Shown here in pieces: positions 25,179 to 34,902 of a stretch of DNA of 64,000 nucleotides. The stretch is taken from the NCBI RefSeq assembly GCF_021497505.1, contig NZ_CP069349.1:2507780-2571779 (forward strand). The letters run 5' to 3'. Under the pieces are notes generated by a model. The model did no database searches. It had not been told where the DNA came from and saw only the letters and a program-made list of their open reading frames with translations. The position numbers were made by a program, and so were the translations under genes. Source of the DNA: Turicibacter sp. TJ11. GTDB taxonomy: Bacteria > Bacillota_I > Bacilli_A > MOL361 > Turicibacteraceae. Position 1 is the stretch's first letter. Each line of letters opens with the position of its first letter.

Positions 25179-25775
25179 ATGACAGTAAGAATTGCAATTC
25201 TAGGTGGACCAAGATGTGGTAAAACAACGTTAATTCAACAATTATACGTGGATTTAAAAATTCGAGATATTAATGTCGGAGTTGCGACTGAATATAGTAC
25301 AGATTATTTACGTGATAAAGGAATGATTGAATCTATTTCAGAGCAATATGGAATTTACTTAGGGCAATTACATTTAGAAAAAGCATTAGAAGGACATGAT
25401 TATGCGATTACTGATTATGCAACGTTCGTTCCATACATTTATGGACGTTTAATGCTTGGTGATAAAAAACGCACTAAAAAAGAAATTGAAATTTTAAATG
25501 ACTTATATAGCTTAGCTATTCGCGATTTACCTCAATATGATCATATCTTCTTTGTTCCACGCGAATTTGGATACAAAAAAGATGGTGTTCGCTGGCAAGA
25601 TGAAGAAGTGGCTCAAATGGTAGATGATGCTATTTTAAACTTCTTAAATGCTGAAAATGTTAAGTATGAAATGATTACTGGATCAACACGTGAACGTTCA
25701 CAAAAAATAATGGATATTGTTGGGATTGATAAAGAAATCATTCAACCACAATCAGTAGAAAACATAGCACAATAA
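25179..25775 (+). CDS. P-loop ATPase/kinase-like protein (AAA_28 type)
   Basis: 198 residues with Walker A GGPRCGKTTL near the N-terminus. The following ATEYSTDYLRDKG and DYAITDYATF segments resemble the AAA_28/NadR-kinase-like group, in which such P-loop proteins phosphorylate small molecules or act in stress responses. There is no partner domain. GGAGAAG precedes the ATG; a strong terminator follows. The substrate is not predictable. Confidence 0.75.
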   Translation: MTVRIAILGGPRCGKTTLIQQLYVDLKIRDINVGVATEYSTDYLRDKGMIESISEQYGIYLGQLHLEKALEGHDYAITDYATFVPYIYGRLMLGDKKRTKKEIEILNDLYSLAIRDLPQYDHIFFVPREFGYKKDGVRWQDEEVAQMVDDAILNFLNAENVKYEMITGSTRERSQKIMDIVGIDKEIIQPQSVENIAQ

Positions 25776-25776
25776 T

Positions 25777-25807
25777 AAAAGTGCCGTTAATGTTAACGGC
25801 ACTTTTT
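25777..25807 (+). terminator. Rho-independent terminator
   Basis: A 14 bp perfect stem (AAAAGTGCCGTTAA and complement) with T-run. Confidence 0.95.
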
Positions 25808-25909
25808 GTATGCATTTATGAAGTTATGTTTTAAATGAATTGACTCATAATATGATTTAGAAATCATCATTCATGGATTACTTTCGTAGCAATTTAGGAG
25901 AAATGTTTA

Positions 25910-26419
25910 TTAGATTAATACTTTTTCAAATGCGAGACGTTTACTACCATCTGATAAATAAATAATGCCACAATAGCTGAATTGATTTTTAGCTAATAAC
26001 TTTTGCATGGATTGATTATCTTCATGAGTATCAATTCTAATACTTGAAATTGCATTTTCTTTACACATGCGTTCAGTATGAAAAATAAACTCAGAAGCAA
26101 TGCTCATCCCTTTAAAAGAAGAATCAACAGCGACTCGATGCATGACGGCATACTTTTGTTGACTTTTCCATTTACCATTAAAAATTTGATGATAAGTCGG
26201 CTCTTCTTCAAATGAAATAACAGCGACTGCAATAATTTTTTTATTTTTAGTTAAAACATAACTTTCTTTTTTTTCAATATCTTGTTTAATCACGGTTGAA
26301 TTAGGATAGCCATTTTGCCATTGATCAATTCCTTGTTTTTTAAAATAACATTGTGCCTGTTTGATAATCTCCATTATACGCGAAAGGTCATCAAACTTAG
26401 CAGCTCTAAACTGTAACAT
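25910..26419 (-). CDS. GNAT-family N-acetyltransferase
   Basis: 169 residues with the GNAT fold: MLQFRAAKFDDLSRIMEIIKQA at the start, YVLTKNKKIIAVAVISF as the central strand, then VMHRVAVDSSFKGMSIASEFI containing the acetyl-CoA pyrophosphate loop in a slightly altered form. The substrate is unknown. ATG 26419 is chosen because GGAGAG lies just upstream; a longer in-frame start 105 bases earlier has no site. It is convergent with the P-loop gene and divergent from ldh. Confidence 0.85.
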   Translation of the reverse strand: MLQFRAAKFDDLSRIMEIIKQAQCYFKKQGIDQWQNGYPNSTVIKQDIEKKESYVLTKNKKIIAVAVISFEEEPTYHQIFNGKWKSQQKYAVMHRVAVDSSFKGMSIASEFIFHTERMCKENAISSIRIDTHEDNQSMQKLLAKNQFSYCGIIYLSDGSKRLAFEKVLI

Positions 26420-26698
26420 ATTATCTCTCCTTTTCATATGAATAAACTTAGTAACTAATGTAGTTGAACACAAAATTTTTGTATATCCGATCAGACTCAT
26501 TTTCTTAATCAGGATTACTATCATAGATGTAAATAATTAAAAAAAACAATGAGCATTATTTTTAAGAGATAAGCTCGTTTAATCTAACTCTATAAAAACC
26601 AATTTATATAACAATAACCAAAAATTATCGATAAAAATTATCTTTAGAAATATGGAAGATACATATAATAATGAAGTATTTTGAAAGGAGGTATTATT

Positions 26699-27643
26699 AT
26701 GCAAACTGAAACACGCCGTGTGGTGTTAATTGGTACAGGATTTGTAGGAATGAGTTTCGCCTATTCAATGGTGAATCAAGGTGGAGCTGAAGAGCTAGTC
26801 TTAATTGATGTTAATCATGAAAAAGCAGAAGGAGAGGCTATGGACTTAAGCCATGGGATTCCTTTTGGACCTGAAAATATCGAAATTTGGGCTGGGAATT
26901 ACGAAGACTGTAAATCAGCTGATATCGTTGTTATTACAGCCGGAGTTAATCAACAACCTGGAGAAACACGTTTAGCATTAGTTGAACGAAACGCTAAAAT
27001 TATGCGTGATGTCGTTGGAAATGTCATGAAATCAGGGTTCAATGGGATTTTATTAATCGCAAGTAACCCAGTTGACGTTTTAACTTATATTGCTTGGCAA
27101 GAATCAGGATTACCAAAAAATCGTGTCATTGGGACAGGGACAACACTTGATACAGCCCGTTTACGTCACCAAATTGGTAAATATTTAGATGTTGACCCTC
27201 GTAATGTCCATGGTTATATTGTTGGAGAACATGGAGATACAGAAACTCCATTATGGTCACACACAACAGTTGGTGTTAAACCAATCTTTGATATTATCAA
27301 AGATCATCCAGAATATAAAATGGAAGACTTAGAAGAAATCTACGTTAATGTTCGTGATGCTGCTTATCATATTATTGAACGTAAACGTGCCACTTACTAT
27401 GGTATTGGGATGTGTACAACGCGTATCGTTAGAGCTATTTTAAATGATGAAAACTCAGTCTTACCAGTTTCTGTTTATTTAGATGGGCAATACGGACTTC
27501 ATGATATCTTTACCGGAATGCCAGCTATTATTAACCGTAACGGAATTCGTGAAGTATTCAATTTAAATATTTCAAAAGAAGAACAAGAACAGTTAACAAA
27601 ATCAGTTTCGATCTTAAAAGAAACATTAGATACTGTTCGCTAA
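26699..27643 (+). CDS. ldh: L-lactate dehydrogenase
   Basis: 314 residues, normal for bacterial LDH, which reduces pyruvate to L-lactate and regenerates NAD+. The Rossmann start is [15 protein letters not shown]; Asp of LVLIDVN binds NAD. The substrate loop NQQPGETR has Gln in the position that selects lactate over malate, and GEHGDTE carries the proton-relay His. ATG 26699 follows GAAAGGAGG. It is monocistronic with its own terminator, as in many fermentative Bacillota. Confidence 0.95.
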   Translation: MQTETRRVVLIGTGFVGMSFAYSMVNQGGAEELVLIDVNHEKAEGEAMDLSHGIPFGPENIEIWAGNYEDCKSADIVVITAGVNQQPGETRLALVERNAKIMRDVVGNVMKSGFNGILLIASNPVDVLTYIAWQESGLPKNRVIGTGTTLDTARLRHQIGKYLDVDPRNVHGYIVGEHGDTETPLWSHTTVGVKPIFDIIKDHPEYKMEDLEEIYVNVRDAAYHIIERKRATYYGIGMCTTRIVRAILNDENSVLPVSVYLDGQYGLHDIFTGMPAIINRNGIREVFNLNISKEEQEQLTKSVSILKETLDTVR

Positions 27644-27649
27644 AAAATC

Positions 27650-27687
27650 AGGGATGTCATTTTTAATGTAAATGAACATCCCTTTTT
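27650..27687 (+). terminator. Rho-independent terminator
   Basis: AGGGATGT-CATTT pairs with AAATG-a-ACATCCCT, followed by T-run, after ldh. Confidence 0.9.
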
Positions 27688-27733
27688 CATGTTATTAAGT
27701 GACTCAGTAAGATACACGATGAATTACTTTTTA

Positions 27734-27907
27734 CTATTTATTAACACACTGATAGCAGCGATTGTAATCATCATTCGTTGGAAATCGTGAATCAACACGT
27801 CCCCCTGGACCAACTTCTAGATTACAGTTGGCACAGTACGGAATTTCATCATATGAACCTTCTTCGTAAAAATTAGAAAGTGGTTGCATTATAAGTTCTT
27901 CAAACAT
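27734..27907 (-). CDS. 57-residue zinc-ribbon-like protein
   Basis: A short gene with GAGG about 8 bases before ATG 27907. The product has two CxxC pairs, PYCANCNLE and NRCYQCVNK, separated by a Gly/Asp-rich loop of about 25 residues; this is the spacing of a small zinc ribbon. The N-terminus (MFEELIMQPLSNFYEEGSYD) is acidic. No family name is recognised. It could be a nucleic-acid-binding or protein-interaction module. A copy of the dispersed element begins 23 bases upstream of its start. Confidence 0.6.
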   Translation of the reverse strand: MFEELIMQPLSNFYEEGSYDEIPYCANCNLEVGPGGRVDSRFPTNDDYNRCYQCVNK

Positions 27908-27929
27908 CACATAACCTCATTTCATTTAA

Positions 27930-28060
27930 TATATAAGTCCAGATAAATTTTCTTTAGAGAAAATTTTTAGCTGGACCATAGAATGTCTTGATAAGTCAAG
28001 TAATCCTTAGTTTTGATAATAAACATTAGATGTCAAATACTTATCTGTTTCTATATAGAT
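27930..28060 (+). repeat. Dispersed element, copy 1 (subfamily A)
   Basis: This ~130 bp element begins TATATAAGTCCAG and ends near TTTCTATATAGAT. Hairpin 1 has outer stem GTCCAG (27937-27942)/CTGGAC (27971-27976) and inner stem AAATTTTCT (27945-27953)/AGAAAATTT (27958-27966). Hairpin 2 is CTTGA-taag-TCAAG. It is nearly identical to copy 4 (60760-60889). It lies between the zinc-ribbon gene and the lysine operon promoter. No coding frame. Confidence 0.85.
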
Positions 28061-28234
28061 TAGTTTTATCATACCTTAATTTGAGTTTAAATAAAATATT
28101 TTCTCTCTATACCAAGCTAAAAAAAGACCCAGATGACAATAATGAAGTTAAAAACTTTTCTTGGATAAAAAAATACCGCCACTTATATGGATAAGATCAC
28201 ATAAACGTTAAGCTAATAAATTCAAAAAACTCAA

Positions 28235-28262
28235 TTGACAAATGATGGTAAATAGCTAGAAT
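28235..28262 (+). promoter_or_regulatory. Promoter of the lysine biosynthesis operon
   Basis: TTGACA (28235-28240), 16 bp, TAGAAT (28257-28262). A start near 28269 places the riboswitch about 20 bases into the transcript. Confidence 0.65.
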
Positions 28263-28285
28263 AGATAATAAGATAATAAATGAAT

Positions 28286-28455
28286 TAGGGTAGAGGCCGC
28301 GAGACTTAAGAGTAACCATAAGGAGGTAAGCACGATGATTTATGGTGAAAGGAAGAATTGCCGAAGGCTATAACAGATGCTTTAATGTTATAGACCTGGG
28401 GATGCATAAAATATATGTATCACTGTCACAAATAGTTATTTGTGTTGAGCTACAT
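28286..28455 (+). promoter_or_regulatory. L-box lysine riboswitch aptamer
   Basis: Conserved lysine-aptamer blocks occur in order: GGTAGAGGCCGCGA with AAGAGTAACC (P1/P2 region), GTGAAAGG followed by TGCCGAAGGC, CTGGGGATGCAT, then CACTGTCACAAATAG pairing with TTGTGTTGAGC and the closing CTAC. GTAG and CTAC form P1. It precedes lysA, so lysine binding would favour the downstream terminator and shut the operon. Confidence 0.9.
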
Positions 28456-28508
28456 TTAATCAATAAAGCTATTTTAAATTTAGTTAGATTTATTATAGCT
28501 TTTAGAGG

Positions 28509-28538
28509 CTCCCTTAATGACTAGTTAAGGGAGTTTTT
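28509..28538 (+). terminator. Riboswitch-controlled terminator
   Basis: A 9 bp perfect stem (CTCCCTTAA/TTAAGGGAG) and T-run between the lysine aptamer and lysA. An alternative hairpin (AAAGCTAT/ATAGCTTT, about 28465-28503) just before it may be part of the switch. Confidence 0.88.
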
Positions 28539-28583
28539 ATTATATAAATGGGCTTCTTTCTACCGTAAAGAAAGGACTATAAA

Positions 28584-29876
28584 ATGAAACTACATGGAAC
28601 GATGATGGTACAAAACGATCAACTTTATATTGGAGGGATGAGCTGTTTAGAATTAGCTCAAACTTATCAAACGCCACTTTATGTTTTTGATGAACAATTA
28701 GCTCGAAAAAATTGTCAAGAATACATGAAGCATTTTAAAGCTAAAGAAAACAATAATCGAGTTGCATACGCGGGTAAAGCCTTTTTACCTTTACATATGT
28801 GTCGTTTGATTAAAGATGAAGGACTTTATTTAGATGTTGTATCTGGTGGAGAGTTATATACGGCTCATAAAGTTAATTTTCCTATGGAAAAAGTGTTGTT
28901 TCATGGAAACAATAAAACGATTGAAGAAATACAAATGGGACTTGATTTAGGGGTTGGACGATTTGTTGTTGATAACTATTATGAACTCGATTTACTAGAA
29001 CAATTTTGTAAAGAAAAACAGATGAAGCAAGCGATTTATTTAAGAATTACACCCGGAATTGAAGCTCATACTCATGATTATATCAAAACGGGGCAAATTG
29101 ATTCCAAGTTTGGTTTTACCTTAACAAATGGTGATTTGTCTGAATGTTTATCAAATTTTCATCAATATCAGCATTTAGAATTGATTGGTTTACATGCTCA
29201 CATCGGATCACAAATTTTTGATGTGACACCTTTTTTAGATGAAGTCGATATTATGATGAGATTAGTTAAAGAGATTCAAGAATGCTATGATATCCAAATT
29301 AAAGAAGTTGACTTAGGTGGAGGAATGGGCGTGTATTACACGAAAAAAGATCAACCCAAAACCATTCAACAATTTTGTGAGGCAATCATTGAACGGGCAG
29401 CAGCATCATGTGAGGCACTAGGAATTGAAGTACCGATTCTTGTCATTGAACCCGGACGCTCAATTGTTGCAAATGCTGGAAGTACCCTTTATACGGTTGG
29501 TTCGATGAAAGATATAAAAGATGTTCGTACGTATGTGGGTGTTGATGGGGGAATGACCGATAACATTCGCCCATCTTTATATCAAGCAGGTTATGAATGT
29601 TCGATTGTCACTAAAATGCGTACAGGTGAACCAAAGCAAGTAACGATTGCAGGAAAGTGCTGTGAAAGTGGCGATATTTTAATTACAGATGTGGACATTA
29701 AAGGAATTGAAACTGGGGACATTCTCATTATTGCCTCAACTGGAGCATACGGTTATTCCATGTCATCTAATTATAATAAAATTCCAAAGGCTGCAATCGT
29801 TTCAGTTTTAAATGGAGAAGCTCAGGTGATTTGTAAACGACAAAGTTTAGAAGAGTTGCTGTCACTAGAAGTTTAA
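28584..29876 (+). CDS. lysA: Diaminopimelate decarboxylase
   Basis: 430 residues. It catalyses the last step, meso-diaminopimelate to L-lysine plus CO2. The PLP lysine is Lys65 in AYAGKAF; the glycine-rich phosphate loop is LGGGMGVYY, and CCESGDI plus GAYGYSM supply the conserved dimer-interface residues. It is the first gene of the operon behind the lysine riboswitch, with AAAGGACT before the ATG. Placing lysA first, with the aspartate-end enzymes after it, lets lysine shut off the whole pathway. Confidence 0.95.
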   Translation: MKLHGTMMVQNDQLYIGGMSCLELAQTYQTPLYVFDEQLARKNCQEYMKHFKAKENNNRVAYAGKAFLPLHMCRLIKDEGLYLDVVSGGELYTAHKVNFPMEKVLFHGNNKTIEEIQMGLDLGVGRFVVDNYYELDLLEQFCKEKQMKQAIYLRITPGIEAHTHDYIKTGQIDSKFGFTLTNGDLSECLSNFHQYQHLELIGLHAHIGSQIFDVTPFLDEVDIMMRLVKEIQECYDIQIKEVDLGGGMGVYYTKKDQPKTIQQFCEAIIERAAASCEALGIEVPILVIEPGRSIVANAGSTLYTVGSMKDIKDVRTYVGVDGGMTDNIRPSLYQAGYECSIVTKMRTGEPKQVTIAGKCCESGDILITDVDIKGIETGDILIIASTGAYGYSMSSNYNKIPKAAIVSVLNGEAQVICKRQSLEELLSLEV

Positions 29877-29893
29877 ATAGGGGTGAGAATCAG

Positions 29894-31090
29894 ATGAGGA
29901 TGCTAGTTCATAAGTACGGGGGAACGTCAGTAGGAACGCTTGAAAAAATTAAAAAAATTGCAAAACGTGTCATTTTAGAAAAAGAAAATGGATATGAAAT
30001 GGTCGTTGTTGTTTCAGCGATGGGAAAAACAACGGATCACTTAGTAGAGATGTCTAAAGAAATTTCAAAAAATCCAAGTAGGCGAGAACTTGATTTAATT
30101 TTATCAACCGGAGAACAAGTTTCAATCGCCTTATTATCGATGGCGTTTCAAGAGCTTGGCTATGATGCGATTGCTTTAACAGGATTTCAAGCGGGAATTA
30201 AAACATATGGTCCCCATACGAAAAATAAAATTTTAGATATTGATAGTGACAAAATTCAGAATTATTTATCACAGGGAAAAATCGTCGTTGTCGCTGGATT
30301 TCAAGGTATTAATGATGAAGGAGACATTACGACACTTGGACGCGGTGGATCAGACACCACAGCTGTTGCATTAGCCGCTAAACTTAATTGTCCGTGTCAT
30401 ATTTATACCGATGTGGATGGGATTTACTCCGTTGATCCAAGGTTATATCCACAAGCCAAAAAGTTACAGACGGTGAGCTATGAAGAAATGATGGAAATGG
30501 CAAGCTTAGGGGCTGGTGTTATGGAAGCACGAGCCATTGAAATTGCCTATAAATATAACATTCCGATCTATGTTGCCTCAAGTATGAATGATGTGGAAGG
30601 AACTTATATTAAGGAGTATGATGAAAAAATGGAAGAAAATATTATTACTGGTTTGAGTATTAGTGACGATAGCTTAATGGTGACGATTAGCCGAATTCCT
30701 GATCAAATAGAACATATCGCGATGATCTTTGAAAAGTTAGCGCAAGAAAATGTTAATGTCGATATGATTAGTCAAACCGCCCCGTTATCGGGAGTTATTA
30801 GCTTATCATTCACTGCCCCAAAAGATGATTTATTTATTATTGAAAAAATAATGAGTGAATTTAATGAAGGGTTTGAAGTTAGTATTGAACAAGAAATGAC
30901 AAAAATTTCAGTCGTCGGCATTGGAATGAGAAATCAAAGTGGAGTTAGTGGACGATTATTCAGACTTTTAGCGAATCATGACATTAAGGTTAAACAAGTC
31001 ACAACATCAGAAATTAGTATTTCTTACATGATTGAGACTAAATATAAAGAAACAGCTGTTTCGGTTTTATCAAAAGAGTTGAATTTATAA
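29894..31090 (+). CDS. lysC: Aspartate kinase
   Basis: 398 residues; it phosphorylates aspartate at the pathway entry. The N-terminal kinase motif is VHKYGGTSVG; TLGRGGSDTTAVALAA binds ATP and substrate. The C-terminal third (from about residue 265) holds two ACT domains, the usual site of lysine or threonine feedback. There is no homoserine dehydrogenase fusion. It starts 17 bases after lysA behind GGGGTGAG; an internal ATG two codons later is also possible. It is probably controlled both by the riboswitch and allosterically. Confidence 0.95.
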   Translation: MRMLVHKYGGTSVGTLEKIKKIAKRVILEKENGYEMVVVVSAMGKTTDHLVEMSKEISKNPSRRELDLILSTGEQVSIALLSMAFQELGYDAIALTGFQAGIKTYGPHTKNKILDIDSDKIQNYLSQGKIVVVAGFQGINDEGDITTLGRGGSDTTAVALAAKLNCPCHIYTDVDGIYSVDPRLYPQAKKLQTVSYEEMMEMASLGAGVMEARAIEIAYKYNIPIYVASSMNDVEGTYIKEYDEKMEENIITGLSISDDSLMVTISRIPDQIEHIAMIFEKLAQENVNVDMISQTAPLSGVISLSFTAPKDDLFIIEKIMSEFNEGFEVSIEQEMTKISVVGIGMRNQSGVSGRLFRLLANHDIKVKQVTTSEISISYMIETKYKETAVSVLSKELNL

Positions 31091-31104
31091 GGGGGGAAAG
31101 TCCT

Positions 31105-32247
31105 ATGGATTTTAAACAAGTGGTTCAAACGCATCGACAATACTTACATCAAATTCCTGAGCTTGGTTTTTGTGAGTTTCAAACGTCCTCCTATTTAAAA
31201 GAGCAACTAGAGAAGCTTGGTTATGAGGTGTATTCGACTGCTAAAACAGGGATACTCGCTTACCGCAAAGGAGTAAGTGAAGAATGTATTGCCTTTCGTT
31301 CAGACATGGATGGATTAAGTATTACAGAAGAAACAAATGTAGATTTTGCTTCAACTATTGAAGGACAAATGCATGCTTGTGGACATGATGGCCATATGTC
31401 CATTCTTCTTGGCTTTGCTACTTACGTTTCAACTCTTTCAAGCTTGAAAAAAAGTCTACTCTTCATTTTTCAACCAGCTGAAGAAGGTCCAGGTGGAGCA
31501 GAGGTTATTGTGAAGGAAGGCATTTTAAAAAGATTTAACGTTAAATCAATTTTTGGACTGCATATTTATCCAGAGATTGAAGAGGGAAAATTCGGATTAC
31601 GTCCAGGAGCGATGACTGCTCAAACGGGTGAATTAGATCTTATGATTGAAGGAGTTGGAGGGCATGGGGCAATGCCTCATAAATCAAATGATGCCCTTAT
31701 TGTTGCAGCACAGCTCATTAATAGTTATCAAAGTATCATCAGTCGTAATTTAAATCCAATTGAGGCAGGTGTCCTAACGATAGGAACGATTAACGGTGGT
31801 GAGCGTCGAAATATTATTGCTCAAAAGGTAGAGTTAACTGGAACGATTCGGGCGTTCAGTGAAGACGTTTATGAAATGATTAAAAAACGAATGAATGAAA
31901 TCAATCATGGGCTTGAGCTGATGTTTAATGTTAAAGTAAGCACTCAATTGACGGATATGTATCCAAGTATTATGAATGATCCATCTTTATTTGATCTGAT
32001 TTCTCAGTCAAAACTAGGTGAGCATTTAATTGAAATTGATCCGATGATGATTGCTGAAGATTTTTCATATTATCAAAAAGAAGTACCAGGATTATTTTTT
32101 ATGTTAGGTTCACGAAATGAAGCGTTAGGCTATACCTATCCGTTACATCATGCCAAATTTAATTTCAGTGAACGTGTGATGATGGATGGCATTAAGCTGT
32201 ATGATGAAGTATGTCAGTTATTAGATGTTTATGAAAGGGAGTGCTAA
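31105..32247 (+). CDS. N-acetyldiaminopimelate deacetylase (M20 family, YkuR-type)
   Basis: 380 residues of the M20 metallopeptidase fold. Metal-binding motifs are ACGHDGHM and QPAEEGPGGA with the catalytic Glu pair; the dimerisation domain begins at about residue 175. Alone it could be any M20 amidohydrolase, but its place between lysC and asd and the presence of an acetyltransferase (dapH) in the operon mark it as the enzyme that removes the N-acetyl group from N-acetyl-LL-diaminopimelate. GGGGGGAAAG precedes the ATG. Confidence 0.88.
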   Translation: MDFKQVVQTHRQYLHQIPELGFCEFQTSSYLKEQLEKLGYEVYSTAKTGILAYRKGVSEECIAFRSDMDGLSITEETNVDFASTIEGQMHACGHDGHMSILLGFATYVSTLSSLKKSLLFIFQPAEEGPGGAEVIVKEGILKRFNVKSIFGLHIYPEIEEGKFGLRPGAMTAQTGELDLMIEGVGGHGAMPHKSNDALIVAAQLINSYQSIISRNLNPIEAGVLTIGTINGGERRNIIAQKVELTGTIRAFSEDVYEMIKKRMNEINHGLELMFNVKVSTQLTDMYPSIMNDPSLFDLISQSKLGEHLIEIDPMMIAEDFSYYQKEVPGLFFMLGSRNEALGYTYPLHHAKFNFSERVMMDGIKLYDEVCQLLDVYEREC

Positions 32248-32248
32248 G

Positions 32249-33229
32249 ATGAAGGGGATTAATCTTGCCATTGTAGGAGCAACTGGATTAGTTGGACAGA
32301 CTTTTTTAAAGGTGTTAGAAAAAAGAAATTTTCCGATCAACCAGCTATACTGTTTTGCATCGAGTCGCTCTGCGGGTAAAGTCATTGAATTTAAAGGAAA
32401 AGAATATGTTGTTGAAGAATTAACAGAGCAATCGTTTAATCGAGAAATTGATCTGGCGCTTTTTTCAGCAGGAGGTGCTATTAGTAAAAAATTTGCACCC
32501 ATCGCTGCTCAAAAAGGAATTCGTGTCGTGGATAATTCAAGTGCTTGGCGAATGGAACGTGACATTCCACTCATTGTTCCAGAAGTTAATGCAAGTGATT
32601 TAAATGAAAATCATTATATTATTGCTAATCCTAACTGTTCAACGATTCAATCTGTTGTTCCTTTAAAAGTTTTACATGAAGCATTTAAAATTAAACGAAT
32701 TATTTATTCAACGTATCAAGCCGTATCGGGTTCAGGAGTTAAAGGACTAAAAGATTTGGAAGAGGGGACTTCAGACTTTTATCCACATCAAATTTCAGGA
32801 AATTGTCTACCACATATTGATATCTTTTTAGAGAACGGTTATACGAAAGAAGAGATCAAAATGATAGAAGAAACGAAGAAGATTTTAGGGGATCAAAGCA
32901 TTCAAGTAACATCAACAACTGTTCGAGTGCCTGTTAAGTATGGGCACTGTGTTTCAATGAATTTACAATTTGAGCGTGACTTTACGTTAGATCAAGTTTA
33001 TACACTGTTACAAAGTGTGGATGGATTAGTGTTACATGGTAAAGAAAATCCATTAGATTATCCAACACCACTTGATGTTGAAGGACAAGATGAGGTGCAT
33101 GTGGGACGAATTAGACGGGATTTTAGTGTCGAGAATGGTTTAAGTTTATGGGTAGTTGCCGATAACATAAGAAAAGGTGCAGCAACGAATACCGTTCAAA
33201 TTGCCGAACGATTATTAACTTATCTGTAG
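32249..33229 (+). CDS. asd: Aspartate-semialdehyde dehydrogenase
   Basis: 326 residues; it reduces aspartyl phosphate to the semialdehyde with NADPH. The dinucleotide motif is [11 protein letters not shown]; the catalytic Cys is Cys130 in NPNCSTIQ; the substrate Arg and His lie in [10 protein letters not shown]. The real start is ATG 32249 with GGGAG before it, immediately after the stop of the deacetylase gene, so the two are tightly coupled. Confidence 0.95.
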   Translation: MKGINLAIVGATGLVGQTFLKVLEKRNFPINQLYCFASSRSAGKVIEFKGKEYVVEELTEQSFNREIDLALFSAGGAISKKFAPIAAQKGIRVVDNSSAWRMERDIPLIVPEVNASDLNENHYIIANPNCSTIQSVVPLKVLHEAFKIKRIIYSTYQAVSGSGVKGLKDLEEGTSDFYPHQISGNCLPHIDIFLENGYTKEEIKMIEETKKILGDQSIQVTSTTVRVPVKYGHCVSMNLQFERDFTLDQVYTLLQSVDGLVLHGKENPLDYPTPLDVEGQDEVHVGRIRRDFSVENGLSLWVVADNIRKGAATNTVQIAERLLTYL

Positions 33230-33243
33230 AAAGTGGTGAGATG

Positions 33244-34113
33244 ATGTTTACAGGATCAGGGGTTGCTCTTGTGACTCCATTTAAAGATGGAGAGGTCCAT
33301 TACGAGAAGCTAAAAGAATTGTTAGAGTGGCACGTTGCTAATCAGACAGATGCGATCATCATCTGTGGAACGACAGGAGAAGCTTCAACACTAACAGATA
33401 AAGAGCGAAAAGCAGTGATTAAGTTTACGGTGGACGTTGTGAATGGTCGAATTCCGGTGATTGCTGGCAGTGGAAGTAATAATACCGCACATGCTGTCGA
33501 ACTTAGTCAGTATTGCGAATCAGTAGGTGTGGATGGTTTGTTAGTCGTCACGCCATACTATAACAAGGCAACTGATTTAGGACTACTAAAGCACTATGAA
33601 ATGATTGCTAACAGTGTTCAACTTCCGATTATTTTATATAACGTTCCAGGGCGAACAGGTGTTAATTTAACACCACCACTTGTTCAAAAGTTAGCTCAAA
33701 TTAAAAATATTGTTGGGATTAAAGAAGCGAGTGGTGATATCTCTCAAGTCGCTGAAATGATCCGCCTATGTGGAGAGGACTTTTTAGTTTACAGTGGAAA
33801 TGATGATATGATTGTTCCTGTTTTATCATTAGGTGGGCAAGGGGTTATTTCGGTTTTAGCGAATATTTTACCTCAGGTTACACATGATTTAGTAAGTAGC
33901 TATTTAGAAGGTGATGTCAAAAAATCTCGCCAGTTACAACTTGGCGTGAATGGTTTAGTTCATGCTTTATTTATTGAAGTTAATCCCATTCCGATTAAAA
34001 CAGCGATGAATGTCTTAGGAATGGAGGTTGGTAGCTTCCGCCTTCCACTCACAGAAATGGCAGCAACAAATTTAGTCGTTTTAAAAAAAGAATTAACGAA
34101 TTACGGACTATAG
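33244..34113 (+). CDS. dapA: 4-hydroxy-tetrahydrodipicolinate synthase
   Basis: About 289 residues, a TIM-barrel aldolase condensing pyruvate with aspartate semialdehyde. GTTGEASTL binds the substrate carboxyl, YNVPGRTG holds the catalytic Tyr, and Lys160 in GIKEASGD forms the Schiff base. Two adjacent ATGs (33241 and 33244) follow GGTGAG; spacing slightly favours the second. It lies in the middle of the lysine operon. Confidence 0.95.
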   Translation: MFTGSGVALVTPFKDGEVHYEKLKELLEWHVANQTDAIIICGTTGEASTLTDKERKAVIKFTVDVVNGRIPVIAGSGSNNTAHAVELSQYCESVGVDGLLVVTPYYNKATDLGLLKHYEMIANSVQLPIILYNVPGRTGVNLTPPLVQKLAQIKNIVGIKEASGDISQVAEMIRLCGEDFLVYSGNDDMIVPVLSLGGQGVISVLANILPQVTHDLVSSYLEGDVKKSRQLQLGVNGLVHALFIEVNPIPIKTAMNVLGMEVGSFRLPLTEMAATNLVVLKKELTNYGL

Positions 34114-34129
34114 CAAGAGGTGAAAGCAT

Positions 34130-34891
34130 ATGTTAAGTGTAGGTCTAAGTGGATGTAATGGCACAATGGGACGCATTATTCATGATCTTTTAGCAGAAGA
34201 GAATGATGTTCAAGTGGTTTTTGGAATTGATATTGATCCTAAACGATATGACAACGATTATCCTGTTTATCAAAGTGCAAGTGAGATTGAAATGGGATGT
34301 GACGTTGTGATTGATTTTTCAAAACCAGAAAATATTGAACCTCTATTAGCTTATTGCGTGAGTCATGAAGTAGCAGCAGTAATTGCAACAACAGGTTTAA
34401 GTGAAGAACAGGAAGAAAAAATCAAAGAAGCCTCAAAAAAAATTCCTATCTTTCGCTCAAACAATACATCACTTGGCGTAAACGTCTTAATTGACTTAGT
34501 AAAGACGGCGACTCGTTTGTTAAATGATAGCTTTGATATTGAGGTGATCGAAAAACATCACAATAAAAAAGTGGATGCACCAAGCGGGACAGCGTTTATG
34601 ATTGCAAGTTCAATTAATGAAGAATTGAATGAATCGATGAATTATAATTATGGACGTCAAGGTAATCAGACGAAGCGAAATGAAAAAGAAATTGGAATTC
34701 ATTCGGTTCGAGGAGGAACCATTCCAGGAGAACATACCGTTATTTTTGCCGGTCCAGATGAAATGATTGAGATTAAACATACGGCTTTATCTAAAAAGAT
34801 TTTTGCACAGCAAGCGATTAAAGCTGCGGCGTTTATTTCACATAAACAAGCAAAACTTTATAACATGCAAGATTTAATGCATGTGAATTAG
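34130..34891 (+). CDS. dapB: 4-hydroxy-tetrahydrodipicolinate reductase
   Basis: 253 residues. The NAD(P)-binding start is [13 protein letters not shown]; the substrate motif [15 protein letters not shown] carries the catalytic His and Lys. It yields tetrahydrodipicolinate for the acetyltransferase that follows 11 bases downstream. AGAGGTGAAA is the ribosome site. Confidence 0.95.
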   Translation: MLSVGLSGCNGTMGRIIHDLLAEENDVQVVFGIDIDPKRYDNDYPVYQSASEIEMGCDVVIDFSKPENIEPLLAYCVSHEVAAVIATTGLSEEQEEKIKEASKKIPIFRSNNTSLGVNVLIDLVKTATRLLNDSFDIEVIEKHHNKKVDAPSGTAFMIASSINEELNESMNYNYGRQGNQTKRNEKEIGIHSVRGGTIPGEHTVIFAGPDEMIEIKHTALSKKIFAQQAIKAAAFISHKQAKLYNMQDLMHVN

Positions 34892-34902
34892 GGGGAAAGA
34901 GA

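Noticed and set aside
28342-28524. A 60-codon frame in the lysA leader.
   Set aside because: It runs through the lysine aptamer and terminator, and its code is explained by conserved riboswitch sequence.
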